From contig NZ_NRQR01000013.1 of NCBI RefSeq assembly GCF_002849595.1, forward strand, positions 1-64,000: 64,000 nucleotides of DNA, read 5' to 3'. The position numbers were made by a program, and so were the translations under genes. Below are positions 1 to 10,634 of the stretch, piece after piece. Numbering within the stretch: the stretch's first letter is position 1; each line of letters opens with the position of its first letter. The notes beneath the pieces are model-generated. The model was given only the letters and a program-made list of their open reading frames with translations. It did not search any database and was not told where the DNA came from. The DNA is from Luteimonas rhizosphaerae (lineage in GTDB: Bacteria > Pseudomonadota > Gammaproteobacteria > Xanthomonadales > Xanthomonadaceae).

Positions 1-1
1 C

Positions 2-415
2 GCCGCGCCGCCCACCGCCGCCGCAGCGCCGGCACCGCGCGCGCCTGCCGACGCGCCACCCGCGCCGAAGGCCGCGCCGGCCGGCGAACCCGGCCTGGTG
101 CAGGTCACGGCGGTGCGGTCGGGCCAACAACTGTATGCGCAGAACCGCGACCTGACCGTGCTGTCCTCGGTCGGCGCCGGCGCCGAAGTCATCGCCGACG
201 GTTCGATCCACATCTACGGGCCGCTGCGGGGCCGCGCGCTCGCCGGCGCCCAGGGCAGCACCACCGCCCGCATCTTCTGCCGCAGCTTCCAGGCCGAACT
301 GGTCGCGGTGGCGGGGCACTACAAGGTGCTCGACGATATCCCCAAAGAACTCCATGGCCAGGCCGTCCAGGTCTGGCTGGAGCATGACGAATTGAAGATC
401 GCCGCACTCGAGTGA
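2..415 (+). CDS. minC: Septum site-determining protein MinC (3' part)
   Basis: MinC inhibits FtsZ polymerisation away from mid-cell and is brought to the membrane by MinD. Only the last 137 residues lie in the window; the start is upstream of base 1. The visible part opens with an alanine/proline-rich linker (about 30 residues) followed by the C-terminal beta-helix domain that dimerises and binds MinD. Recognisable family features are DGSIHIYGPLRGRALAG, the CRSFQAELVAVAG strand and the C-terminal VWLEHDELKIAALE. minD follows after 24 bases with its own ribosome binding site, the usual minCDE order. The low-complexity Ala/Pro linker is common between the two MinC domains in high-GC relatives. 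The identification is secure; the amino-terminal domain cannot be judged. Confidence 0.93.
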   Translation, partial: AAPPTAAAAPAPRAPADAPPAPKAAPAGEPGLVQVTAVRSGQQLYAQNRDLTVLSSVGAGAEVIADGSIHIYGPLRGRALAGAQGSTTARIFCRSFQAELVAVAGHYKVLDDIPKELHGQAVQVWLEHDELKIAALE

Positions 416-439
416 CGGCGGCATACCAGGAGATGTGTT

Positions 440-1249
440 TTGGCTGAAATCATCGTAGTCACCTCGGGCAAGGGCGGCGTCGGCAAGACCACCAGCAGCG
501 CGAGCATCGCCATCGGCCTGGCGCGCAGCGGCAAGCGCACCGCGGTCATCGACTTCGACGTCGGCCTGCGCAACCTCGACCTGATCATGGGCTGCGAGCG
601 GCGCGTGGTGTACGACCTGGTCAACGTGGTCCAGGGCGAAGCCTCGCTGAAGCAGGCCCTGATCAAGGACAAGCGCTTCGACAACCTCTACGTGCTGGCC
701 GCGTCGCAGACCCGCGATAAGGACGCGCTGACCAAGGAAGGCGTCGAGAAGGTGCTCAAGGACCTCTCCGACGAGGGCTTCGAGTACATCGTCTGCGATT
801 CGCCGGCGGGCATCGAGAAGGGCGCGTTCCTGGCGATGTACTTCGCCGACCGCGCGATCGTCGTGGTCAATCCCGAAGTGTCGTCGGTGCGCGACTCCGA
901 CCGCATCATCGGCCTGCTGCAGTCCAAGACGCGCCGCGCCGAAGCCGGCGAGCGCGTGCAGGAATACCTGCTGCTGACGCGCTACAGCCCGGCGCGCGTC
1001 GAGACCGGCGAGATGCTGTCGATCGCCGACGTCGAGGAAGTGCTGGGCCTCAAGAGCATCGGCGTGATCCCCGAGTCGAGCCACGTGCTCAACGCGTCCA
1101 ACAAGGGCGAACCGGTGATCCTGGACATGGAATCGGACGCCGGCCAGGCCTACGACGACGCGGTCGCACGCCTGCTCGGCCAGGAGCGGCCGATGCGGTT
1201 CACCACGCTGGAGAAGAAGGGGTTCTTCAGCAAGCTGTTCGGAGGCTGA
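440..1249 (+). CDS. minD: Septum site-determining ATPase MinD
   Basis: MinD is a membrane-cycling ATPase that recruits MinC and is released from the membrane by MinE, setting up the oscillation that places the division septum. The 269-residue length is normal. The deviant Walker A motif KGGVGKTT is at residues 11-18, the switch region IDFDVGLRNLDL is near residue 40, and the protein ends in an amphipathic membrane-targeting helix (KKGFFSKLFGG). The start is TTG at 440, chosen because AGGAG at 428-432 sits 7 bases upstream and translation begins MAEIIVVTSGKGG as in relatives. minE begins 3 bases after the stop, so the two are almost certainly co-transcribed and perhaps translationally coupled. 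Confidence 0.97.
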   Translation: MAEIIVVTSGKGGVGKTTSSASIAIGLARSGKRTAVIDFDVGLRNLDLIMGCERRVVYDLVNVVQGEASLKQALIKDKRFDNLYVLAASQTRDKDALTKEGVEKVLKDLSDEGFEYIVCDSPAGIEKGAFLAMYFADRAIVVVNPEVSSVRDSDRIIGLLQSKTRRAEAGERVQEYLLLTRYSPARVETGEMLSIADVEEVLGLKSIGVIPESSHVLNASNKGEPVILDMESDAGQAYDDAVARLLGQERPMRFTTLEKKGFFSKLFGG

Positions 1250-1252
1250 TCC

Positions 1253-2155
1253 ATGGGCATGTTCGATTTCCTGAAGGTCAAGAAGAACACCGCCTCGATC
1301 GCCAAGGACCGCCTGCGCATCATCGTCGCGCAGGAACGGACCAACCGCGGTGCGCCTGACTACCTGCCGCTGCTGCAGCGCGAGCTGCTCGAGGTGATCC
1401 GCAAGTACGTCAGCATCGACGTCGACGCGGTCAAGGTCGATCTGGTCAAGGACGGCGAACACGACGTGCTCGACATCTCGGTTCTGACGACGGCAGTGGC
1501 GGCGCGCGTTGCGGCCTCCGCCGCGGCGCGCGTCGCACGCGACCAGGCTGTCATGTTCCTGTCGCATCCCGGGCGTCAAGTCGTGGCGCCCGCCGCATCC
1601 GCCCCGCGTCCGACCGCCATGGCTCCCCACCCCGACACCCCTGCCCCGATCGCGACCGCCGAGCCGGCCGTGCTGCGTGTCGGTGACATCGCATTCGACG
1701 CAGCGCAGGCGCTGCTCGCTTCGCACGGCTTGCGCCTGGTCCACGTCGCCCCCGGCACGCCGATCCCGGGCAGTTACTGGGGCGATCCGGAAGCCGGCGT
1801 CATCGGCAGCGACGTCTACGTGCGCGACGACACGCCCGTGCACTCGCTGCTGCACGAGGCCTGCCATCTGATCGTGCTGCCGCCCGAGCGGCGCGCCGTG
1901 GTGCACACCGACGCGACCGATTCGGACGAGGAAGAAGACGCGACCTGCTATCTGCAGATCGTGCTCGCCGACGCGCTGCCCGGTGTCGGCCGCGCGCGGC
2001 TGATGGCCGACATGGACGCCTGGGGCTACAGCTTCCGGCTGGGCTCGACGCGTGCCTGGTTCGAGGCCGATGCGGACGACGCGCGCACCTGGCTGCAGAC
2101 ACGTGGGCTGCCGGTCACCGCGGCGGCATCCGGTCCGCGCGACGGGTTCCGCTGA
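1253..2155 (+). CDS. minE: MinE read through into a HEACH-motif metallopeptidase-like domain
   Basis: Residues 1-76 are a typical MinE, the topological specificity factor that stimulates MinD ATPase: MGMFDFLK membrane helix, the anti-MinCD stretch with [10 protein letters not shown], and a dimer domain ending HDVLDISV. MinE normally stops within about 10 residues of that point. Here the frame continues through an Ala/Arg-rich and Pro-rich linker (about residues 77-142) into a folded-looking domain with HEACH at 201-205, an acidic patch ([10 protein letters not shown]) and a WGYSFRLGS block. HEACH fits the HExxH zinc-peptidase pattern, but I do not recognise a characterised family. Two readings compete: a true fusion, or two genes joined by an error. 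Deleting one T of the pair at 1482-1483 creates GTC TGA directly after DISV; the second gene could then start at ATG 1553 or 1619, neither with a strong ribosome binding site. Confidence 0.8.
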   Translation: MGMFDFLKVKKNTASIAKDRLRIIVAQERTNRGAPDYLPLLQRELLEVIRKYVSIDVDAVKVDLVKDGEHDVLDISVLTTAVAARVAASAAARVARDQAVMFLSHPGRQVVAPAASAPRPTAMAPHPDTPAPIATAEPAVLRVGDIAFDAAQALLASHGLRLVHVAPGTPIPGSYWGDPEAGVIGSDVYVRDDTPVHSLLHEACHLIVLPPERRAVVHTDATDSDEEEDATCYLQIVLADALPGVGRARLMADMDAWGYSFRLGSTRAWFEADADDARTWLQTRGLPVTAAASGPRDGFR

Positions 2156-2159
2156 GCGC

Positions 2160-2708
2160 TTACGGCAGCGGCTGCATCGTGCGCGCGATGTCCGGCACCT
2201 GCGCTTCGGCCCAGTCGTCGAGGGCGACGAGCGCGGGCATCGGCGCCTGGCGGCGGCTGGAATGGAAGACCGTCAGCGTCGGCGTGCCGTCGCAGCTCGT
2301 GGTCGCGGCGCCGCAGTTGCGATGGATCAGGCCGGCGACCAGCACGACACCCGCGTCCGCGTCGTAGACCACCGCGCCGGCTTCATCGCAGGCGCGCTCG
2401 CGGCAGCCGGTCTGCAGGACGAGTCCGTCACCGACCGCACGCGCGCGCGACGCCGGGTCGCCGTCGGCGGGCGTCGCCATCGCGCCCACCATGCGTGCGA
2501 GCAGCGTATCCGCCGCGTCTCCACCGGCGACGCGGGCATTGCCGAAGAACGCGCGCAGCGCGGGATCGTCGGCGGTGGGCGTCCGCGCATGGGCCGCGGC
2601 GCTGGACGCGGCCTGCGCGGACGCGACCGCCGGCAGCACGGCCGCACCGCAGGCGAGCGCGGCCGCGAGCATGGGCGGCGCGGAATACCGCAGAGAGAAC
2701 ATGGACAT
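2160..2708 (-). CDS. Predicted secreted protein with an Ivy-like CxxxxC motif
   Basis: A 182-residue protein that I do not recognise with confidence. It starts MSMFSLRYSAPP and has a hydrophobic signal sequence ending near AVASAQA, so export to the periplasm is likely. The mature part contains GCRERACDE followed by a hydrophobic strand pair (GAVVYDADAGVVLVAGLIH) and a further Cys (RNCG). The Cys-x4-Cys spacing followed by strands resembles the loop of Ivy-type lysozyme inhibitors (CKPHDC), but that is only a pattern match. A longer reading frame starts at 2816; 2708 was chosen because it places the signal peptide at the amino terminus, and 2702 is also possible. It converges with the MinE-fusion gene, with only 4 bases between the stops. 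Confidence 0.6.
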   Translation of the reverse strand: MSMFSLRYSAPPMLAAALACGAAVLPAVASAQAASSAAAHARTPTADDPALRAFFGNARVAGGDAADTLLARMVGAMATPADGDPASRARAVGDGLVLQTGCRERACDEAGAVVYDADAGVVLVAGLIHRNCGAATTSCDGTPTLTVFHSSRRQAPMPALVALDDWAEAQVPDIARTMQPLP

Positions 2709-2854
2709 GATCTGGTCTCGGGGGAACGCCGACCGCGGCGCCGCGGGACGGCCCGTGTCTGCTGGCGGGGCGCCATCCTTAGCACACCGACACTTGCGAG
2801 CCTGCATGCGGCGCACTAGCCTCCCGGGTTCCCAATGCCGACCGGTAACGTTCC

Positions 2855-4852
2855 GTGAATCCTCGCCTCGCCCTGCTCGCCCTCGCCGTCACCGCGAGCC
2901 TGACGCTCGTCGGCTGCAACCGCTCGCCGTCGCCGGACGCGACGCCCGCGACCGGCAGCACGGCGCCGGCCGGCGAAACCGCCGACCAGTTCATCGCCCG
3001 CGTCAACGACGAACTCAAGACGATGATGCCGGAGCTCACCGCTTCGCAGTGGCTCTCGTCGACCTACATCAACGACGACAGCCAGCTGCTCGCGGCGAAG
3101 TACAACGAGCGCTACCTGGCCCAGCTCAACCGCTGGATCGAGGACGCCAAGCGCTTCGAAGGCCAGGAGATGTCGGCCGAGACCGCGCGCGCGATCAACC
3201 TGCTGAAGCTCGGCGCGTCGATGCCGCCGCCGCGCAACCCCGAGCACCTGGCCGAGCTGACGAAGATCGCGTCCAAGATGGAAGGTGTCTACGGCAGCGG
3301 TGCCTACTGCACCGGCGAGGGCGATGCCCGCAACTGCCGCCAGCTCGGCGCGCTCGAGGACGTGCTGCGCACCAGCCGCGACTACGACGCCCAGCTCGAC
3401 GCGTGGCAGGGCTGGCACACCGTCGCCCAGCCGATGCGCCAGGACTACGTGCGCTTCGTCGAGCTGGTCAACGAAGGCGCCAACGACCTCGGCTTCGCCG
3501 ATGCCGGCGAAGTCTGGCGTTCCGGCTACGACATGCCCCCGGCCGAACTCGCCGCCGAGACCGACCGGTTGTGGGGCCAGGTCAAGCCGCTGTACGAGCA
3601 GCTGCACTGCTACACGCGCACGCGCCTCGAAACGCAGTATCCCGGCCGCGGTACCGTCGACGGCGGTCTGCTGCCCGCGCACCTGATGGGCAACATGTGG
3701 CAGCAGGACTGGGGCAACCTGTGGGACGTCCTGCAGCCCTATCCCAACGCCGGCAGCCTCGACATCACCGCCGCGCTCGAGCAGCAGTACCAGTCGACGC
3801 TCAACGAGCGCATGGTCCGCGAAAACGTGCTGATCGATGCCGACCGCCGCGCCGACATCGCCCACGCGGCGCAGATCGACAACGCCAAGCGCATGAACGA
3901 ACGCGCGCAGGATTTCTACGTCTCGCTGGGCATGCCCAAGCTGCCCGAGAGCTTCTGGGAGAAGACCCAGTTCGTGAAGCCGCGCGACCGTGACGTGGTC
4001 TGCCACGCCAGCGCCTGGGACATGAACATGGCCGGCGACGTACGCACCAAGATGTGCACCAAGCCGAACGAGGAAGACTTCACGACGATCTACCACGAGC
4101 TCGGCCACGTCTATTACTACCTCGCCTACAACGGCCGTCCGCCGCTGTTCCAGACCGGCGCGCACGACGGCTTCCACGAGGCGATCGGCGACACCATCGT
4201 GCTGGCGATGACGCCGCGTTACCTGCACACGATCGGCCTGACCGGGGCGCAGGTGCAGACCGAGGAATCGCTGGTCAATTCGCAGATGCGCATGGCGCTG
4301 GCGAAGGTGTCGTTCCTGCCGTTCGGCCTGATGATCGACCGCTGGCGCTGGGGCGTGTTCGACGGCTCGATCACGCCGGAGAACTACAACAGCGCGTGGT
4401 GGGCATTGAAGGCGCAGTACCAGGGCGTCGCCCCGGCGACGCCGCGCGGCGAGGAATTCTTCGACGCCGGCGCCAAGTACCACGTGCCGGGCAATACGCC
4501 GTACACGCGCTACTTCCTGTCGCACGTGCTGCAGTTCCAGTTCTACAAGGCGCTGTGCGATGCGTCCGGCCACACCGGCCCGCTGTACGAGTGCAGCTTC
4601 TACGGCAACAAGGCCGCGGGCGAGAAGTTCTGGGCGATGCTCGAGAAGGGCAACAGCCAGCCGTGGCAGCAGACGCTCAAGGAGCTGACCGGTGGCGAGC
4701 AGATGGACGCCGCGCCGGTGCTCGAATACTTCGCGCCGCTGCAGACCTGGCTCACCCAGCAGAACGAAGGCAAGACCTGCGGCTGGACCGCGCCGGCGAC
4801 CGCACAGGCGCCAGCGCCCGCAGCACGTCCGGCGGCACCGACCCAGGGCTGA
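2855..4852 (+). CDS. M2-family peptidyl-dipeptidase lipoprotein (ACE-like)
   Basis: A 665-residue zinc metallopeptidase of family M2, related to angiotensin-converting enzyme, expected to remove dipeptides from the C terminus of peptides in the periplasm. A lipoprotein signal peptide with lipobox LVGC (Cys at about residue 21) suggests membrane anchoring. The zinc motif HELGH is at residues 414-418 and the third ligand is in the following HEAIGD segment. FFDAGAKYHVPGNTPYTRYFLSHVLQFQFY is the conserved substrate-binding region near the C terminus. The start is GTG at 2855, which puts the signal peptide first. It stands alone, divergent from the preceding secreted protein and ending in a hairpin terminator. 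Length and motifs are complete. Confidence 0.9.
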   Translation: MNPRLALLALAVTASLTLVGCNRSPSPDATPATGSTAPAGETADQFIARVNDELKTMMPELTASQWLSSTYINDDSQLLAAKYNERYLAQLNRWIEDAKRFEGQEMSAETARAINLLKLGASMPPPRNPEHLAELTKIASKMEGVYGSGAYCTGEGDARNCRQLGALEDVLRTSRDYDAQLDAWQGWHTVAQPMRQDYVRFVELVNEGANDLGFADAGEVWRSGYDMPPAELAAETDRLWGQVKPLYEQLHCYTRTRLETQYPGRGTVDGGLLPAHLMGNMWQQDWGNLWDVLQPYPNAGSLDITAALEQQYQSTLNERMVRENVLIDADRRADIAHAAQIDNAKRMNERAQDFYVSLGMPKLPESFWEKTQFVKPRDRDVVCHASAWDMNMAGDVRTKMCTKPNEEDFTTIYHELGHVYYYLAYNGRPPLFQTGAHDGFHEAIGDTIVLAMTPRYLHTIGLTGAQVQTEESLVNSQMRMALAKVSFLPFGLMIDRWRWGVFDGSITPENYNSAWWALKAQYQGVAPATPRGEEFFDAGAKYHVPGNTPYTRYFLSHVLQFQFYKALCDASGHTGPLYECSFYGNKAAGEKFWAMLEKGNSQPWQQTLKELTGGEQMDAAPVLEYFAPLQTWLTQQNEGKTCGWTAPATAQAPAPAARPAAPTQG

Positions 4853-4874
4853 GCCCGCGGGAGGGTGTGCAGCG

Positions 4875-4898
4875 ACAGGCCGGCGCAAGCCGGCCTGT
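4875..4898 (+). terminator. Hairpin terminator after the M2 peptidase gene
   Basis: A perfect 10-bp stem, ACAGGCCGGC (4875-4884) and GCCGGCCTGT (4889-4898), closed by a GCAA tetraloop, begins 23 bases after the peptidase stop. The downstream tract (TGCGTTGTGG) is only weakly T-rich, so termination may be partial. The MFS gene converges from the other side, and the symmetric stem could serve both strands. Confidence 0.6.
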
Positions 4899-4963
4899 TG
4901 CGTTGTGGCATCCGTACGCCGCGGATCGGTGTCTTGGAGCTCCGATGCCGCGTTGCGCCAGCG

Positions 4964-6214
4964 TCACATCTGGTCGGTCGGTTCCAGCTGGGCGGCGTCC
5001 TTCGGGCAGGGCGGCGTCGGTGTGCCGCGCCGCTGCTCCCAACGCCAGAACAGCCAGCCGACCAGCATGAAGGACGCGCCCGCCACCGCCAGATGCAGCG
5101 GCGTGTCGCTGACCAGCGGCGACAGCACGCCGGCGACGACCGCATTGAGCACCAGGCCGGTGAAGGCCTGCAGCGACGAGGCCGAGCCGCGCTGGCGCGG
5201 GTACATGTCGAGGATCGCCAGCGTCAGGATCGGGAACACCAGCGCGATGCCGAACGAGTTGAGCATCATCGGCAGTACCGCCCACGGCACCGTCGGCACG
5301 TCGACGAGCAGGTTGTAGCCGAGGTTGAGCGCCATCGCCACGCCGCTGCAGGCGAAACCGATGTTGGCGAGCCGCGTCCCGGTGATGCGCCCCGCGGCGC
5401 GGCCCGACAGGAACGCGCCGAACATCATGCCGCTGATCATGGGGATGAAGAACCAGCCGAACTGGCGTTCGTCGAGGCCCAGGTGGTCCATGACGAACGC
5501 CGGCGCCGAGGCGATGTACAGAAACAGCGCCGAGAAATTGAACGCACCGGCGGCGGCGATCTTCTGGAAGCGCGGATTGACGAAGATCGCGACGTAATCG
5601 CGGACCAGCCGCCTCGGCACCAGCGACAGGCGATTGGCCGGCGTATGGGTCTCCGGCAGGCAGAACCACGTCACCACCAGCAGCACCAGCGAGAACGCGA
5701 CCAGGAACCAGAAGATCAGCGGCCAGCGGCCCCAGCCCAGGATCCAGCCGCCGATGATCGGTGCAATGGCCGGCGCGATGCCGAAGATCATCGACACCTG
5801 GCTCATCAGCCGCTGCGCGTCGTCGCCCTGCAGCACGTCGCGGATCACCGCGCGGCCGACGATCAGGCCGACACCCGCCGACAGGCCCTGCAGCGCGCGG
5901 AATGCCAGCAGCGTGCCCAGATCGGTCGACAGCGCGCAGCCGACGGACGCGACGACGAACATGCCCAGGCCGCCGAGGATCACCTTGCGCCGCCCGATCG
6001 CATCCGACAGCGGCCCGTGCACGATGCTCATCAGCGCGTAGGCGATCAGGTAGACCGCGATGGTCTGCTGCATGGCGACCCGGTCCGCGCCGAGGTCGGT
6101 GCCCATCGCCGGGAACGCGGGGAAGATCGTGTCGATCGAGAACGGACCGAACATCGCCAGCCCCGCCAGCAGCAGCGCCAGCGTGCGCATGCTCGGCATC
6201 CTGGGCGTGCTCAT
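4964..6214 (-). CDS. Bcr/CflA-family multidrug MFS transporter
   Basis: A 416-residue inner-membrane drug:proton antiporter of the major facilitator superfamily, DHA1 group, Bcr/CflA type. About twelve hydrophobic segments are visible. Between TM2 and TM3 is the MFS signature GPLSDAIGRRKVIL, and TM5 carries the antiporter-type GIAPAIAPIIGG segment. The amino-terminal FGPFSIDTIFPAFP matches Bcr/CflA proteins. The start at 6214 (MSTPRMPS) is favoured because it overlaps the stop of the upstream membrane protein gene by ATGA, indicating translational coupling; the open frame extends further upstream but is antisense to nothing useful. Substrate cannot be read from sequence; export of drugs or of a small molecule such as an amino acid is possible. 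Confidence 0.88.
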   Translation of the reverse strand: MSTPRMPSMRTLALLLAGLAMFGPFSIDTIFPAFPAMGTDLGADRVAMQQTIAVYLIAYALMSIVHGPLSDAIGRRKVILGGLGMFVVASVGCALSTDLGTLLAFRALQGLSAGVGLIVGRAVIRDVLQGDDAQRLMSQVSMIFGIAPAIAPIIGGWILGWGRWPLIFWFLVAFSLVLLVVTWFCLPETHTPANRLSLVPRRLVRDYVAIFVNPRFQKIAAAGAFNFSALFLYIASAPAFVMDHLGLDERQFGWFFIPMISGMMFGAFLSGRAAGRITGTRLANIGFACSGVAMALNLGYNLLVDVPTVPWAVLPMMLNSFGIALVFPILTLAILDMYPRQRGSASSLQAFTGLVLNAVVAGVLSPLVSDTPLHLAVAGASFMLVGWLFWRWEQRRGTPTPPCPKDAAQLEPTDQM

Positions 6215-6999
6215 TGGGTTGGCGCCGGCGACGCGGGCGGGACCGGCGTCGCGGACGCGGCAGCGGGCGGCGGGGTGCGCACCACCGGCTCGGGACGCAT
6301 CGCGATCCTGGCGACCGACGAGACCGGGATCACCTCGGCGCGGCGCGTCTCGGGCCACCACAGATAGACGAACGCGCTGCTGGTGCCCAGCAGACGCGCC
6401 TCGGGAAGCGACGCCGTCTGGCCCATCAGACGCACTTCCACCCGGTCGCCGCCGCGGCCCTCGTGAATCGCCTGCGCGTCGTTGCGGTTGATGACGAACA
6501 GCATGTACATGGCCAGCAGCGCGGACCCCAGCACCAGCTGCGATTCACTGCGCGCACCCCAGAAATGCATCCAGCTGTCGCTGGCCGGGAACACCCAGCC
6601 GCCCCACCAGCGGGCGCGGATCCGTGCCGCACGCTCGGGGTCGCGCTCGTTGATGCGCTGTGGCCACGTGGACAGCCACATGCCGGCGATCGACAACAAC
6701 AACATCATCAGATAGGTGGGTCGCCGCAGCCCGGCGAAGAACACGTCGCTGATCTGCAGGTATTCGAGAATCGGAATGCCAAAGCGCCGGTAGAACCAGT
6801 AGCTCGACCACAGGCCGAGGACCGAGACCAGCGCATACCCGAGCGACAGGAACAGCACGGGCTCGCGATGCAGCGTGCCGAGCAGCCGAAGCACCAGTGA
6901 CGCGTCGCTCCCCCGCCCGGCCGCCTGGGTTTGCTGGCGCGCGTCCGGAGCCGCGGGCTGCACGGCAGGCCGAAGCGGCGGCGGAGTCGATGGGGGCAT
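6211..6999 (-). CDS. Membrane protein of unknown function
   Basis: A 262-residue protein that I do not recognise. After a Pro/Ala/Gln-rich cytoplasmic head (about 45 residues) there are hydrophobic segments at roughly residues 50-72 (with GLWSSYWFYRRFG), 93-112 (YLMMLLLSIAGMWLS) and 155-173 (LGSALLAMYMLFVI), then a soluble domain with VEVRLMGQTASLPEARLLGTSS and a Pro-rich tail. The tail region, VYLWWPETRRAEVIPVSSVARI, looks like a small beta-rich fold. The start at 6999 (MPPSTPPP) was chosen because the upstream extension is Arg-rich and unlike a protein head. The stop overlaps the MFS start by four bases, so the two are probably one operon and may act together, although the pairing could be incidental. 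Confidence 0.7.
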   Translation of the reverse strand: MPPSTPPPLRPAVQPAAPDARQQTQAAGRGSDASLVLRLLGTLHREPVLFLSLGYALVSVLGLWSSYWFYRRFGIPILEYLQISDVFFAGLRRPTYLMMLLLSIAGMWLSTWPQRINERDPERAARIRARWWGGWVFPASDSWMHFWGARSESQLVLGSALLAMYMLFVINRNDAQAIHEGRGGDRVEVRLMGQTASLPEARLLGTSSAFVYLWWPETRRAEVIPVSSVARIAMRPEPVVRTPPPAAASATPVPPASPAPTQ

Positions 7000-7160
7000 G
7001 GCACGGATCCTGTTGGGTGACGACTTACCGGGACGGAACCGGTAGGCCGGATGTGTCCGTTCCGCGCCGGGCCGGCGTGCCCGGCTCCGGCAGCCGGTCA
7101 TGATAGAGCGCCCTCTCCCACGACAGCAGCCCGGCGTGCGTGCTCCGCCGGCACGGCCGG

Positions 7161-7166
7161 TATACT
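7161..7166 (+). promoter_or_regulatory. Probable -10 box for the gcvP leader
   Basis: TATACT lies 11 bases before the first conserved base of the glycine riboswitch, which is where transcription of the leader should start. No convincing -35 hexamer is seen at the usual distance, so this is a partial match. Confidence 0.45.
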
Positions 7167-7176
7167 GCGCGGGTTC

Positions 7177-7372
7177 GCAGTGGGAGAAGCGGGGCGACCC
7201 GCTGCCGTAGGCGCAACCGCCCGGAATCGCTCAGGCCCAACACCGCTGCGGGCCACACACTCTGGAGAGACCGGCGGCCGGATCATCGGCACGCAGGCGC
7301 CGAAGGGGCACGAAGTCCGGCGACGCAGCAGCGTTCGTGGCTTCCAAACTCTCAGGCAAAAGGACAGAGGGG
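7177..7372 (+). ncRNA. Tandem glycine riboswitch (gcvT motif)
   Basis: Two consecutive glycine-binding aptamers control gcvP. Aptamer 1 (about 7177-7247) shows GGGAGAAGC, CCGTAGGCGCAAC and CGCTCAGGCCCAACACCGC. Aptamer 2 (about 7257-7370) shows the textbook elements CTGGAGAGACC, GCGCCGAAGGGGCA and ACTCTCAGGCAAAAGGACAG. The two P1 regions are separated by a short linker as in other cooperative tandem switches. In known examples glycine binding turns on glycine cleavage genes, so excess glycine is oxidised. Aptamer 1 departs from consensus in its last conserved block (CAGGCCCAACACC instead of the usual CAGGCAAAAGGAC form), while aptamer 2 is nearly canonical. About 100 bases separate the switch from the gcvP start. 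Confidence 0.93.
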
Positions 7373-7377
7373 CGCGA

Positions 7378-7395
7378 GGAAGACCGCGGTCTTCC
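7378..7395 (+). promoter_or_regulatory. Palindromic hairpin just after the riboswitch (possible expression platform)
   Basis: An 18-base perfect palindrome with arms GGAAGACC and GGTCTTCC starts about 8 bases after the P1 stem of aptamer 2. No T tract follows, so it is not a simple intrinsic terminator. It could be the mutually exclusive stem of the switch, an RNA stability element or a protein site; the role is inferred from position only. Confidence 0.45.
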
Positions 7396-7474
7396 GGCAA
7401 CGGTCGGCATGCGCCGCCGCGTCGCCGGACCGGGGCTTCCGACCTTCGCGTCTCCCCCTATCCGGATGCCCGCC

Positions 7475-10363
<2,889 letters not shown>

Positions 10364-10585
10364 TCCACGCCGCCCCGGTGCCGGCTGCGCCGGGGCGCAG
10401 GCCTGCAGCCGGACCGGAAGGTACCGCGGCGACCCGCCTGACCGGCGCGATCCGGCCCGTGCCCGGGGGCCGCTGCACGTCACAAACCGTCGATGCGGCT
10501 TGCGCGCGGGCCGCGTCGGGGGTGGCCCCGCGCCTTCCGTTCAGGCGGACCCCCCGTCCGGCGCGGCGGCCGTCCGGCTGAACCG

Positions 10586-10601
10586 TGGCATGCAACTTGC
10601 T
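10586..10601 (+). promoter_or_regulatory. Sigma-54 (RpoN) promoter of the MHYT-GGDEF-EAL gene
   Basis: TGGCATG-CAAC-TTGCT matches the sigma-54 consensus TGGCAYG-N4-TTGCW at every defined position, with the GG (10587-10588) and GC (10599-10600) dinucleotides exactly 12 bases apart. Transcription would start near 10612, giving a leader of about 22 bases to the ATG at 10635. Sigma-54 promoters need an activator ATPase bound upstream; no binding site could be assigned in 10364-10585. Confidence 0.8.
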
Positions 10602-10634
10602 TGAGCACGGGACCGTCGTTTCCCGCGCGTCCCC

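Noticed and set aside
10372-10396. Hairpin after gcvP as a terminator
   Set aside because: The stem GCCCCGG/CCGGGGC is followed by GCAGGCCTGC, not a T tract, and the loop is 11 bases.
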